From Danio rerio (lineage: Eukaryota; Chordata; Actinopteri; Cypriniformes; Danionidae), in the NCBI RefSeq assembly GCF_049306965.1, contig NC_133197.1, forward strand, positions 9,700,501 through 9,764,500: a DNA stretch of 64,000 bases, written 5' to 3'. Positions within the stretch are counted from its first letter, which is position 1. Every line of letters begins with the position of its first letter. The translations under genes and the position numbers were made by a program. Positions 1 to 11,412 of the stretch are shown in pieces. The notes below the pieces were generated by a model. The model had not been told where the DNA came from. It saw nothing but the letters and a program-made list of their open reading frames with translations, and ran no database searches.

Positions 1-36
1 CGGTGTCCTTTTTACAGACTCTTCTTCACTTGCCAT
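1..36 (-). CDS. N-terminal coding end of an unrecognised minus-strand gene (partial)
   Basis: On the minus strand a pyrimidine-rich tract ending in CCCCAG is followed directly by ATG and an open frame reading MASEEESVKRTP up to the window edge. The gene continues outside the window to the left. It pairs well with a splice donor at 559-564 (GTAAGC on the minus strand), giving a 528-bp intron from 37 to 564 that separates a non-coding first exon from this coding exon. Only 12 residues are visible, acidic then basic, too few to name a family. The alternative, a plus-strand terminal exon over the same bases, was considered less likely. Confidence 0.5.
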   Translation of the reverse strand, partial: MASEEESVKRTP

Positions 37-558
37 CTGGGGACAACAATCCAGCATTTATTGGTCAAATATTGTGTGAGGAGCTTCACTGAAGAAAACC
101 AATGTGTGATACAAGAAGCAGAACTGACAAAACCACAGCAATAGATGTTATCACACTGATTCGTTCATAAACACAAGCCTGTTATATCAAGTCTGTTGCT
201 TGAGTCTATATATTTTTACATAAATTCACTTATTACAAGTATTCATATTGTCTGTGAGTCAGTTTGGTTTTAACATCTGTGAAATAAAATGAAAATATTC
301 CCTAATGCGCATTTCTATTGATAAAACATCAGGCTAATCTGACCCAAAACTAACAAAAACACGCGTTAAATTGTTTAGGTCGTAAGAAATTTGACAATTT
401 TTCCTTACGTCGTTGTCTACTATGCTAAATGTGTATTCGGTCAGCAGAAGCTTGAAGAGACGAACAAACAACATCAGCAATATTGAAATAATCCAGCAAC
501 GACAGTGTAAATATTAATGTTTATTAATTGTGTAAAACACAAAGCTCCGTGAACTGTC

Positions 559-625
559 GCTTACCTCAGCTCGGAACACAACAGACAACTGAAGGCGCCT
601 GTGGTGACGTCATCAACGCGAGCCG
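559..625 (-). promoter_or_regulatory. First non-coding exon and CRE-bearing promoter of the minus-strand gene at the left edge
   Basis: The minus strand reads an exon ending CTGAG followed by GTAAGC, the donor for an intron that ends just before the ATG at 36. Immediately upstream lies a perfect palindromic cAMP response element TGACGTCA (605-612) in a CpG-containing stretch with no TATA box. Exon and promoter boundaries are inferred; the donor and the CRE core are seen directly. Confidence 0.45.
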
Positions 626-1647
626 AAAAAATCAAAACAGCGCCACATGTAGTTTTTTTTCTTTCTATTCTTGAGGCAAATGTAGTTCACACATAAACAA
701 GGAATTATTAGTTTGTGTTAGAAGAAACAACAATCGCTTTTTAATTTAATATTCTGTTTAATTATTGTGTTTAGTGTACGAGGTATAACAGTTAGTATCA
801 GTTTATCTTACTTTTTATGTTTGAATCCTTGTTTAGCTGCTTTGCATTTGAATGAGCTCAACTTAAACACACTTTTAATTGATTTATTTTTGTTGATTTA
901 AATTTATTTTATTGATTTAAATTTATTTAACTATATAAAACAAGAACAGACTTTGTGGATGGTAGCTGAAAATAAAGGTGAATAGGCCTCCACTTCTTAA
1001 ACACTCACACTAAAATAACTAATAAAAATAATAACTGGTAGCCTAATAGCCAAATATTTTACAACTGTACAAATATAGCTATGATTTTTCTTTTACAGTT
1101 AGAGTTAGAGTGAAGTGTCCCATTGTGTCCAATATTTTGAGTTTCATGTAAATAAAGAACATATTTAATTAATGTCTGAAGTTTTAACTTCAGATATTAA
1201 AGATTTCCTTTGCACACACTCATAATATATAAATACTGTAGCTAGCAACTACTTCACACCTATGTTTCCAATTTTACCGCAACTATCTGGGAAAAACAGA
1301 TTGAAAGTAAACAGCATACATGAATAAGCATATTTTTGTAGGGAATAGACACATCCTCTAATCTTAAACATTAGGTTTATTTACTTGACAGTATCTGCTC
1401 ATGCTGAGAAATCATTCATTATTGCATTATTAAAGTGTCCCAGTTTCTTGTCTGAACTTGTATTTTCCTTCATTCTGATTAAGCACTGCTCAGAAAACAG
1501 TATTTAGGTCACCCTCTGGCAGGATGTTTGTACAGTCTTTCCTTGTTTATATATTTTACATCTTGAGTGTGAAGTAGAGTTTACTAATATTACCTTTGTT
1601 TATATTTTAGCTCTATTTTTGAAATTATTCCAAAAATTTAAATAACA
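626..1647. other. AT-rich intergenic sequence, nothing recognised
   Basis: No convincing coding frame, splice pattern or terminal inverted repeat is visible in this kilobase. Confidence 0.5.
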
Positions 1648-2011
1648 GGCGATGCAGTGGCGCAGTAGGTAGTGCTGTCGCCTCACAGCAAGTAGGTCGT
1701 TGGTTCGATCCTCGGCTCAGTTGGCATTTCTGTGTGTTTGCATGTTCTCCCAGCATTTGCGTGGGTTTCCTCCGGGTGCTCCGGTTTCCCCCACAGTCCA
1801 AAGACATGCCTTACAGGTGAATTGGGTAAGCTAAATTGTCAGTAGTGTATGAGTGTGTATGTGAATGTGTGTGGATGTTTCCAAGAGATGGGTTGTGGCT
1901 GGACGGGCATTCGCTGCATGAAAATTTGCTGGATAAGTTGGCGGTTCATTCCGCTGTGGCAACCCCAGATTAATAAAGGGACTAAGTCGACAAGAAAATT
2001 AATGAATGAAT
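1648..2011 (+). mobile_element. HE1/DANA-type tRNA-derived SINE
   Basis: The head contains a tRNA-like Pol III promoter (GTGGCGCAGTAGGTAG A box, then GGTTCGATCC B box). The conserved body and the 3' end GGTTCATTCCGCTGTGGC lead into a short AATG repeat tail. This is the classic zebrafish DANA/HE1 layout and looks near full length. It is followed within about 15 bases by a second, 5S-derived SINE. Confidence 0.85.
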
Positions 2012-2024
2012 TAAAATCACATGC

Positions 2025-2576
2025 ACTAGCTAAGCAAGGCTGATCCTGGTTAGTAGTGCCTGGATGAGAGACCGCATGGAAAAAGGTTGCTGTTGGAAGT
2101 GGTGTTAGAGAGGCCAGCAGGGGGCGCTCAAAATGTGGTCTGTGTGAGTCCTACTGCCCCAGTAAAAAGTGATGGGGACACAATGCTGTAAGTGGGCACC
2201 ATCTTTCGGATGAGATATTAAACCGAGGTCCTGACTCTCTGTGGTCATTAAAAATCCCATGGCACTTCTCGTGAAAGAGCAGGGGTGTAACCCCAGTGTC
2301 CAAGCCAAAGTCCCTCAATCGGCCCTTACGATCATGGCCTCCCAATTATCCCCATCCATCAAATTGGCTCTATCACTGTCTCTCGACTTCACCAATAGCT
2401 GGTGTGTGGTGAGCGCACTGGCGTCGTTGTCCTGTGGCTGCCGTCGCATCATCCAAGTGGATACTGCACACTGATGGTGAGGAGAGACCTCCATAATGAT
2501 TGTGAAGCACTTTGGGAGTACGGCCATACACAATAAATGCGCTATACAAATACACATTACATTACATTACATAATC
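2025..2576 (+). mobile_element. 5S-rRNA-derived SINE (SINE3 type)
   Basis: The head matches the internal promoter half of 5S rRNA (AGCTAAGC... CTGGTTAGTA, CTGGATGAGAGACCGC). It is followed by the typical fish body with GGCCAGCAGGGGGCGCTC, and ends in AGCGCTATACAAATACA-like sequence with an ATTAC repeat tail. Some head bases are missing at the start. The element is non-autonomous and not coding. Confidence 0.8.
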
Positions 2577-2794
2577 ATAAATAAAATGTGACAAATATGA
2601 ATAACAACTCGAAACAAAGACAATATAGATATTAACTTGCTATGTTATTTAAAAAAAATTATAATACTAGAGAAGGTCATGTAAATTATGATATTTTAAA
2701 GATAAAAAACATATAATGTACATAGGATATTTATTTTTTAACCTATAATTGATTGATTTTTTTATCCTTAGCTGCAGTTACTTTATCATACACA

Positions 2795-3560
2795 TATTTT
2801 AGTGAGATATAGAATAGCATATGACCACAAGGGGGCAGACGCGTGTAAATTACAAATTTGAATCTGTGAAACGTTATTGCATCGTGATGTCACTGCGTTC
2901 TTTTTTTAGAAGAGATCAACTTGCAACTTGCATGAAAGTACTATGCTACACTTTGTAATGTGTCTTTAATGCACAGATAGATGTGGTATATTATCTTTTG
3001 TAAAATAATTTAAATGCTAACGCTTACTTCCCTGCTTAAAAAAAAACAGCTTAAACCAGCCTAGGCTGGTTGGCTGGTTTTAGCTGGTTGACCAGCCTGG
3101 TTTTAGAGGGGTTTTGGCCATTTCCAGGCTGGTTTCCAGCCCTTTCCAGCCTGGTCTTAGCTGGTCAGGCTGGAAAATGACCAGCCAAATCCAGCTAAAA
3201 CCAGCTTGACCAGCCTAGTTTAAGCTGGATATAGCTGGTTTTGGCTGGACGCCCAGCTTGGCTAGGCTGGTCAAGCTGGTTTTAGCTGGTCATCTCCCAG
3301 CCTGACCAGCTAAGAGCAGGCTGCAAATGGCTGGAAACCAGCCTGGAAGTGGCCAAAACCCTTCTAAAACCAGCCTGGTCGACCAGCTAAAACCAGCCAA
3401 CCAGCCTTAAGCTGGATTTTTCAGCAGGGTTAGCTTTTCTCCTAATGAGATTGTTTAGGAACTCCATGGCAGGCGGTGAGCATCGTCAAAATGCTTGTTT
3501 TGAAAGAAGCACAAACACCCCTAGGTGTCAGAACAACTTGAAAATGGCCCATATGCACAC
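2795..3560 (+). repeat. Local direct duplication, copy 1 (interrupted by a foldback element)
   Basis: The stretch from about 2800 to 2950 (containing ATGACCACAAGGGGGCAGAC) and its continuation 2970-3540 recur in the same order at 3990-5072. Copy 1 is interrupted by the foldback at 3030-3429; copy 2 has a different insertion. The copies are diverged by point changes and small indels. Confidence 0.7.
3030..3429. mobile_element. CCAGC/GCTGG foldback element, copy 1
   Basis: This is a 400-bp near-palindrome built almost wholly from CCAGC and GCTGG steps. The ends are CCCTGCTTAAAA and TTTTTCAGCAGGG. Related copies lie at 18639-19045 (complete) and 42561-42740 (truncated). It has no coding capacity and could fold into one long hairpin. 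It interrupts the local duplication, whose second copy at about 4940-4990 lacks it. Confidence 0.8.
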
Positions 3561-3989
3561 AGCCAAAGGGCTTCCAGTGAACTGTCTTTCCATTACAAAA
3601 CTGTCACGTTAAAGATCCGATTTCTTTAAAAATCAGCAATCTTCACTGCCTGTTAGATATAGGATATGAAGTGGGTCAGATAAGAAGCACAGCATTAAAG
3701 TCAATTTCCCCCGCCATGTGTTTAAAATATGACCGTTTATTTTACCCCAGTATTTTCAATGGAATTTCTGCGTTAGCTTGTTTCTACTGACGGCGCTAGC
3801 GGTTAACAGACTTTCATCTCATTTTGCCCTTGAACAACTAAATGAATGCTTAAGTCTATTTAACTGAATGTATTGTAATTACATTACAACATCGATGCTG
3901 TAAGAACAACCTTGTGAAATTGATAATACATTAAGCTTTCACCAGAAGTTTATTGTTGGCACAACTAGCTGTACATTGAGCCCATTATA

Positions 3990-5072
3990 TACATAATTTA
4001 GTGAGATAATGATTAACATATGACCACAAGGGGGCAGACATGTCACATTGTGAACTGGAACGTTATTAGAACATGACGTCACTGCGTTCTTTACCAGAAG
4101 AGATCACAGTTTATGCAGCGGGAAAATAAATAGCGTCCCAAGGTTAGGGCAATAGCAACCCATACAACTTGCCAAAATATATTATGCCTGGGGCTTTCAA
4201 ACTTGGTCCTGGGAGTCCGGTGTCCTGCAGATTTTAGCTCCAACTTGCCTCAACACATCTGCAAGTATGTTTCTAGAAAGCCTAGTAAAAGCTTGATTGG
4301 CTAGCCCAGGTGTGTCTTAGGCGCCGTTTACACTAATGCATTTTAGTTTGAAAACGCACAAGTTTTGCTACGGTTACGCCATCCGTCCACACTACGCCGG
4401 AGTTTTCCAGCGCTAAAAACAGAGCGTTTTGGAAACGCTGGAGAGGCCGTTTTCATTCTAAAACATTGCTGCTCCATCTCAGTGTGGATGGGGGAAAACG
4501 GAGACATCTGAAAACGGAGGCGGGACTGCAGACATTCGCCTCTCTGATTGGGGCTTTTACTCAATATTAAGATGTCTACACACAGTTTAGTCCTGCATCC
4601 TCTCCTTATAAGTTCAGACTTCGCAAGTTTGATATGGAAAACAGACTCCCGAGGACATGTCGGTAAATCTTCAAAGGGAACAGTGTAGTTTATAATCTTA
4701 TTTACATCACCCTGGCTACATTGTTTCGCTATCTTAACAATAAAATGAAAACATGATATAAGGAACTGCCTATTTTTATATTGATATTAACAACTTAACA
4801 GACAGTAGAAATGTTGAGGCGTGGTGCTGCACATATGAGCGGCATCATCTTCACTGTATTTATATTTTTAACAAAACGGACCCTATAATCTGTCTTTAAA
4901 ACAAACAGATTCTGTATCACATAAATGTGCTATATTATCTTTTTAAATAGTTTCAATGCTAATGCTTAACTAGCTTTCCTGCTAATGAATGAGATAGGAG
5001 CTCTATGGCAACCGGGAAGCATTGACAAAATGCTTGCTTTGAAAGATGCACAAACACAACTTGATAAAATGG
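3990..5072 (+). repeat. Local direct duplication, copy 2
   Basis: Homologous to 2795-3560 at both ends (for example TATGACCACAAGGGGGCAGA near 4018 and ATGCTTGCTTTGAAAGATGC near 5030). The middle, about 4180-4900, is not present in copy 1 and contains repeat-like sequence, including GCCGTTTACACTAATGCATT near 4323, typical of dispersed fish repeats. Confidence 0.65.
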
Positions 5073-6477
5073 CTGTGTTGACCTGTAGGGGAGCTTTTTA
5101 ATTGCATTCATACAGTTTATTTTTTCTTTATTAATGTGTTTGTAAAGAAACTTCATGAATAATTTGATATTTAAAGAAACAGGAATTTTAAAATGACTTT
5201 AAAAAAATGTATAATGGATATATTAACGTTCTTATACATTTCCTTGAGTTTTTGTAGCTTACATCACAACCCTACATGTTTTGCTTACTGTAATTTCAGA
5301 AGAAGCAGCTCGACATTTTTCCATGGAAATCCCCCAGCTCCATCTTCCCCTGTGTTTAGGAAACACTGTACAGTATGGGAGGGGGAGGGGGAGGGTACAG
5401 AAACAGAAAATGGATCCTTTTGAAAATCCTTCCTGTATCTCTCTCCAGGCAATAACAAACCACGTAGCTCCCGCAGTTATAGGTGTGCTTTCTTTGAACA
5501 GAGACCTAGAGTCAATATTTGTAGAGGAAAGGACAAACATGGTAAATCGCACTTCGTTGGCACAGGAAGTTGGGTTTTTTTTAAAGAAAAATCTACCGCT
5601 CAACAATGGTCTGCTTTGAGACCTCTGACACAGGATGCGGTTTGGCAAGTGAAACAGTGACAGACCAAGATAAAAATACGAGCTTTCTATTGACGCACAC
5701 GTACAGATTTGCAGCTTTGTCCTGTACCAAAAAGGTTTCCCAGCTTTCATTTTCAATAAAGGAAACATGATATCAAACAAACAGATCCGTTATAATAAAG
5801 GAAGTTAACTGTGTTTAAAAATAAATAGGGAGGTCTTAAAATGAGGAACTTGTTTATGACTTTTAACCCTTCCTCTATTTCATAATGTTCTCAATTGCTT
5901 CTTACACAGTAGTCCTGGTGCTTAACGTCGGAAACATCAGGGAATCCCACTTTATAAAGCACAACAAGCCTAGTCATACTGTCTGTGAGGGTTATATCAG
6001 CTCATGCTTACTGAAAACAACAGATCAAGTTACAGTATAAACACCACGCTCCTCCTTTAGACCTTCATTAAACAGGATAGAATGTAATGGATGCTCTCCA
6101 TTACTGAAAATGCTTATCATTAGAAATGAGTGTTTACGCGGTGGTAAACTCAGAGGGTCTCCCTGAAAATGTCAGGTAAAATGCAAAACTCCCCGACCTT
6201 TGTGTGATGCTGTTACTCACACGCTATGCAAACAAAACACGGTTGACATAGATATCATTTGCCATCTGGGAGTCGTAACTTGGCAACATGACCCAACCGA
6301 TAGCGTAGGCAAAACATGAAGCTAAAACAAGGAAGCTCTTTCCTTTTGCTGATCTCTTTGTTTAGTGTTGGTCTGTCTGATTCATAATGATGACTACAGA
6401 CAAAGGGAAAAAGGGACTTTTGAAGGACAAAAGATATTTTGGAAGCTCAGTAGACAAACATTGCTCAGTGTATAGGT
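5073..6477. other. Intergenic region without recognised gene
   Basis: A fairly long open frame crosses 5259-5780 on the minus strand, but its composition, the overlapping frame on the other strand and the lack of any recognised domain argue against a gene. No terminal inverted repeats were recognised. Confidence 0.4.
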
Positions 6478-6479
6478 AT

Positions 6480-6731
6480 ACTGTAAAACCCAACAGTCAA
6501 CTCTATCAAATGAAATGAGTGTAGTTAACAAAACATTTATTGAAAGTTAATTCTACTCATTTTAAAAGAGTTTTGAACTCAGTGTTGTAGGTAATGAATT
6601 AATTAAATACTGCATTACTTCAACTTAAGTTCACAGTACTCATATAGATTAGTTCCTTAACTCAAATAGTTTGTAGCAATCGATTTCTTCAAATGGTTTG
6701 GGCTGCCTTAATTTTTTGGGTTTTACAGTGT
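6480..6731. mobile_element. Short MITE-like element with ACTGTAAAACCCAA ends
   Basis: The left end ACTGTAAAACCCAA and right end TTGGGTTTTACAGT are inverted copies about 250 bp apart, flanked by TA-containing sequence. There is no coding capacity. Such short inverted-repeat elements are abundant in zebrafish. Confidence 0.65.
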
Positions 6732-6939
6732 ACTGTAGAAAAGTAAAGTATCTCTGTGATCTGCAGGAAATGGTGGCCTACCAGAACCCAAAGTGCGAAA
6801 AATTGGGGTTTTGTGAAATGCATCTCTTTTTTTAATCAATATGTGACTGCCGCTCTTTGTAAACGTTATATTTTAATGTCTTCTGCTACTTTTTATTTGG
6901 GCCTATTGTCTGTCTGGGTGATATAAATTTAAGTAATAA

Positions 6940-7078
6940 TAGTAAAAATAATTCCTTACTTTTATATAGCGCTTTTCTGGACACTTGAAGTGCTATTGGG
7001 GGGGATTGCTGAAGCATATCACTGTGGCCCCCCCAAATGTATAGACCCTTAGCAACCCCCCCCCCCCCCCCCCCAACG
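6940..7078 (-). repeat. SINE 3' tail fragment and poly-C run
   Basis: TATATAGCGCTTTTCTGG on the plus strand is the reverse of the tail found on 5S-derived SINEs in this window (compare 52830). A run of about 19 C residues follows at about 7059-7076, an unstable low-complexity tract. Confidence 0.5.
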
Positions 7079-8571
7079 ATGCCCCTGTATTTCAGTATAT
7101 GTTTTGATGTTATCTAGTTTTATATTTATAACAGTGACAATAAACTCTCTTCGTTGATTTAAAGCTGTTAATAAAACACTCTGTTGACACAACACATTTA
7201 CAGTAAGCAGTTCTGTTAGCATTAAACTACTTTCTAATGGGAAAACCAGCTTCACCTGCAATATCACTAAATGACAATTTAAGGAATAGTTCACCCAAAA
7301 CCATTTACTCACTATTTACTCTCCCTAATGTGGTTCGTAAACTTACTTTTGTAAGTTTCTTTCTTTTGCTGAACACTAAAAAAGAGATACTCAAAATATC
7401 TTATTTAGTATTTGCCAATAGCCTACTGGTAAAGTGGGCTGTCATATAGCACTGAGGTGCTCAGGGTAGAGCTGTAATTGGGCCATAAAAGTTAGGGTGG
7501 ACAGGGCCCGAGCCCGATAGGATTTGGCCAGAGCCTGACAAGTACAGTTTTAATTGAAAGCTTTTTAAAAGCCCGAACCCGTTTACAGCCCAACATTATT
7601 CAAATGTGCACATGCACACAGCTCTTTTGCCTTTTTATTAAGAATGAGTCATTTACGTGTTTTAAAATTATTTATTTGATTTGGTTACTTTATTGCGCTA
7701 ATCGAAATGCATCACATGACTGTTTATTCATTAACCCGGTTTTTTCGAGTTCGGGCAAAGATCTTTAGCTTTAGCTCACGGTGACCTGAGTTTTGTTGGA
7801 ATATCAAGCCAATTCCATGCGTGTTTAATAAGAAAAGGTCTGGAGAGGGTTTTCTTCAATGCCAAAAATATTAGTAATTTATTAGATACAAATGAATAAT
7901 TCAATGACAGAGCTCTGGGATACGTTACCCCAATGCAATACAAGAATTACATTCAAGAGGTTTGCAACTACTATGCATTTCCTGACTCCAGCATATATAC
8001 ACAACTGATATTAAAAGGTGGAGTTTTGGTGTAACATCACTTATCCGTCATTCTGCAGTCTTTTGGCTCTTGTAACCCCTAGACATACTTCCTCTTTCTG
8101 CAACCCTTCTAGGCATACCAGAACTGAACAATTACATGCATCTTTAATACATTTCACATCTTCTACAAGCATCAAGACAACTTGTGACATGTCTAGACAG
8201 CAGTCTGGAACAACCCTAAATTTATTCTTTAATTATTTCCTCTGGTCAGCAGTTCCTCTAAAAGTATGCAGCACAGTAAAAAGAATAAGTGTGTCAGGTC
8301 AACATGTGCTATTATACAAAAGAAAAAGATTTATTAATCTGTTGTTAGTCTAAACATTTTTCTAATAAAAATTAAGACACATAAGTAATAAAAATAAATT
8401 AATTTTCCTGCAGTTTGGTTCCTGGCTTGTGGTCCTTTGCTGATTTTTCCCCCTTCTCTATGCTGCCCATGTATTCCAGTATTATCACTACTGCCCTGAA
8501 TAATAAAGGTGAAAAACCCTAATATATATTTATATATATTCATTTTTTTTTCTTTTAAGCTTAGTCCTTTT

Positions 8572-8867
8572 ATTAATAAACCACCAACCTATCCAGCATA
8601 TGTTATATGCAGCATATGCCCTTCCAGTTGCAACCCATCACTGGGAAACTTCCATACACTCTCATTCACACTCATATACGGCCAGTTTAGCTTACCCACT
8701 CATCTATAACGCATGTGCTTGGATTTGTGCGAAAAACCAGAGCACCCGGAGGAAACCCATGCCAACACGGAGAGAACATGCAAACTCCAAAATGCTAACT
8801 GATCCAGCCGGGGCTCGAACCAGTAACCTTCTTGTTGTAAATCAATTGTGCTACCCATCGTGATGCC

Positions 8868-8868
<1 letters not shown>
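8572..8868 (-). mobile_element. HE1/DANA-type SINE, minus strand
   Basis: Read on the minus strand it has the DANA order: tRNA-like head near 8868 (GGTTCGAGCC as its B box), GTTTGCATGTTCTC, then the body ending near 8575. It abuts a (TA)n microsatellite at its head side. Confidence 0.75.

Positions 8869-8870
<2 letters not shown>

Positions 8871-8949
<79 letters not shown>
8871..8949. repeat. (TA)n microsatellite
   Basis: About 79 bases of uninterrupted TA dinucleotides. Confidence 0.97.
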
Positions 8950-8952
<3 letters not shown>

Positions 8953-9059
8953 GTTCTACAGAAGAAAGAATGTCAGACAGGTTTATAACAAGTGATGAGT
9001 AAACAATGACACAATTTTCAGTTTTGGGTGAACTGTCCCTTTTACATATGATTCGTTTT

Positions 9060-9228
9060 TTAACCTTTCCATCACATTCATTCGGAAAACCCGAAAGAAA
9101 CCCATGCTGATATGGAGAGAACATGCAAACTCCACACAGAAATGCCAACTGACCCAGCCAAGGCTCAAACCAGTGACCATCTTGCTGTGAGGTGATCGTG
9201 CTACCCACATTGCCACCTTTTCCATCAC
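9060..9228 (-). mobile_element. HE1/DANA-type SINE fragment, minus strand
   Basis: Contains the same head segment as the neighbouring SINE (GAGAACATGCAAACTCCA, then a degenerate B-box CTCAAACCAG on the plus strand). The 3' body is missing, so it is a partial copy in the same orientation. Confidence 0.65.
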
Positions 9229-11100
9229 CTACAATTTGTATTCTTTCAGCTGATTGCAAAACCAACAATATTCTCTCTTTCTGCGAATAGTTTTTATTAT
9301 TAATAATGCTGCACATTTTGTCATTTGCTTTTGTGGTCCTAAGTAACAGCAGCTGACATTTAAACCTGACTTGTATACGTGTGAAAGAAGCACAAGTGCA
9401 TAGATGCTGCGTTTTGGTTTTGACCTGCGATTGATCGTCAGTACATTTCAACAGGAAGTGGTGGTCACTTAACGTGATGCGACAGACGTTCTCATGACAG
9501 GCGCTTCAGTCCCTGTGACCTAATTAGGTGTATGACTGCGCTAATCTGATCTCATTTTTGCACACTGTTGATTACTATTTTAGTACTTATCAGAATAATC
9601 TATTTTCTCTCAGTGTCTTCTGGAGGGGCGCATATTAAAGAGTGAACTGTGCAAACTTTTGCAACTTCTCTACAAACATCACAATGAGATCTCTGATGGC
9701 TGAGTCAGATCATAGGCCTGGGTTTTTCAGTGAAGTAGAAATGAAGAGGAATGGACTTTAGATTCAGAGAAGAACTAAAAACCACAGTGATGCTTGTAGA
9801 GGGGTTTATCATTCACATCAAGAAGTGTGCACTGCAGAGCAAAGCACGTGCAAGAATTCAATTTAGACTGCGGAGTGAGCAAATAAACGCCCTATAAATG
9901 AATGCTTATATTGCTTTTTTATTTGCAGCTGATTTAACCAGTTTAATCTCCTCAATAATGCAGTGCAGTAACTTTATGTAATCTAGGTCAGGGACTCAGG
10001 GTACTGTACCTATATGTTATGTACCAAACTGTGGTTTGTTTCAGTGGAATGTGCAACCATGTGCACAACAATGAGAAATGGTTGCGCGGTGGCGCGTGCA
10101 TGTGTGGTACCAGAGCAGAGTGGATGAGGTGCTGCTGATGGCTTGACCCTATTTCTGTACTATATGATCTTCAAATAAACTATAAATAACTGTATCATAA
10201 CTGTATTTTTCATTAAAATGTCTCAATTAATTATTACGCTGTGAAATTATTTTTAAGAGCATTATTACTATTTAATGACATTTTGATTCATGACAATCAT
10301 GATTATAAAAGATTTATGACGAGTTTTGCTGTCTTGGTAATGTCAAGTTGTCGTGACAAAGTCAAAAACGGGGTGTGATTTGTTTGTTTATGTCATAACA
10401 ATGTCATGTTTGCATTTAAAATTTCATAACTGAGCAAATGACACTTAATGACAGTTGTTATATGCATGCATTTAATCTCATTCACATTCTTGATGTGTCA
10501 TTTCATGATCATAAAGATTTCATTACAGTATGAACACCCCTTCAAGTAAAGTATTAAACTCTAAAATACAACCCAATTCTGAGTGTAATACGGACTCAAC
10601 CAACAGCTAGGTTAGATTTAAATTAAATTAACAGGACCAAAATTAACCCAATGTTTGAGTTAGTCCATATTTTACCCCAATTTTTGTTTAAATAACCAGC
10701 ATTTTGAAGAGTGTACTACTTTTTCTATTTTACCTTATAGATACTACTACCTTGTTGGAAATCTAAAACAAGGGGGAGCTTTGCTTCAGGATATGGTAAT
10801 TTCATCCAAATTAGAGTGTTTACAAAAAAGAAACATAATTGGGAAACGCGATTTTCACAGAGCTCTGTTGGTAATGACAGAACTTTCTATGGCTTTGGTT
10901 TCATAACAAGTTGTGAGCTGATCTTGTCAAGCAACTATCTCACTAAATACAACTTAAAAATGGTTTATTCCTGCTTCAAGATGGTTTTATTTTTATATTC
11001 CAACACAGCTATAATCATCCAGCTAAAATGAAGACTGTTAAAACGTTAAATGGTCAGTTTTACAACAGGACAGATCATTTTAATACAATTAAGTTATTTT
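9229..11100. other. Intergenic region upstream of receptor A1, no gene recognised
   Basis: About 10240-10550 has the look of a degraded transposon (repeated TCATGAC-like steps ending CAAGTAAAGTATTA). No coding exon was recognised. Confidence 0.4.
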
Positions 11101-11129
11101 TAGTTCTCAAGATCCCCTATAGTCCCCAG

Positions 11130-11412
11130 TTTGCAAACCATACCCGTGCTCGTGCATCTGGCTTACAGGGCGGTGCTTTGTTTTTCTGTACTATTCTCAG
11201 CAGTCGATTTCAGAGTTTGTGAGGACGTTTTCAGCACCTCGAAAATAGTTTTAATAATTGCCTTTATTTAAAGCTTCTAAATGTGCAAACAGTTTTAGAT
11301 AAGGATTTAGGAAGCATCAAAAAACCGTCTTTCGTCTCTTGTAGTTTTACCTCCGCAGGCAGTTCTTCTCGGATTACATCATCATGTTCAATTTAATCAT
11401 CTTTACGGCAAA
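11130..11412 (+). promoter_or_regulatory. Conserved 5' flank and 5'UTR of receptor A1
   Basis: This stretch is closely similar to 35128-35373 upstream of A2, including GGCGGTGCTTTGTTTTTC and CAGTCGATTTCAGAGTTTGT. Similarity runs into the start codon. A conserved promoter plus 5'UTR is inferred; no TATA box or specific factor site is claimed. Confidence 0.4.

Larger units (their letters stand above)
7275..9046. mobile_element. Possible split DNA transposon with TAGTTCACCC ends
   Basis: GGAATAGTTCACCCAAAACC near 7280 and TTTTGGGTGAACTGTCCCTT near 9024 look like the two inverted ends of the common fish element seen whole at 22526-22793. If they belong together, a SINE and a (TA)n tract were later inserted between them. 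The pairing is inferred from end similarity only. Confidence 0.35.

Noticed and set aside
18-75. Plus-strand terminal exon reading LLHLPSGDNNPAFIGQILCE after a TTTTTACAG acceptor, with AATAAA at 283.
   Set aside because: The minus-strand reading (acceptor, ATG, upstream donor and CRE promoter) explains more signals at once; a plus-strand exon here would overlap it and has no upstream support in the window.
5259-5780. A 173-residue open frame on the minus strand.
   Set aside because: No domain, no splice or promoter context, and another long frame overlaps it on the opposite strand; probably chance.
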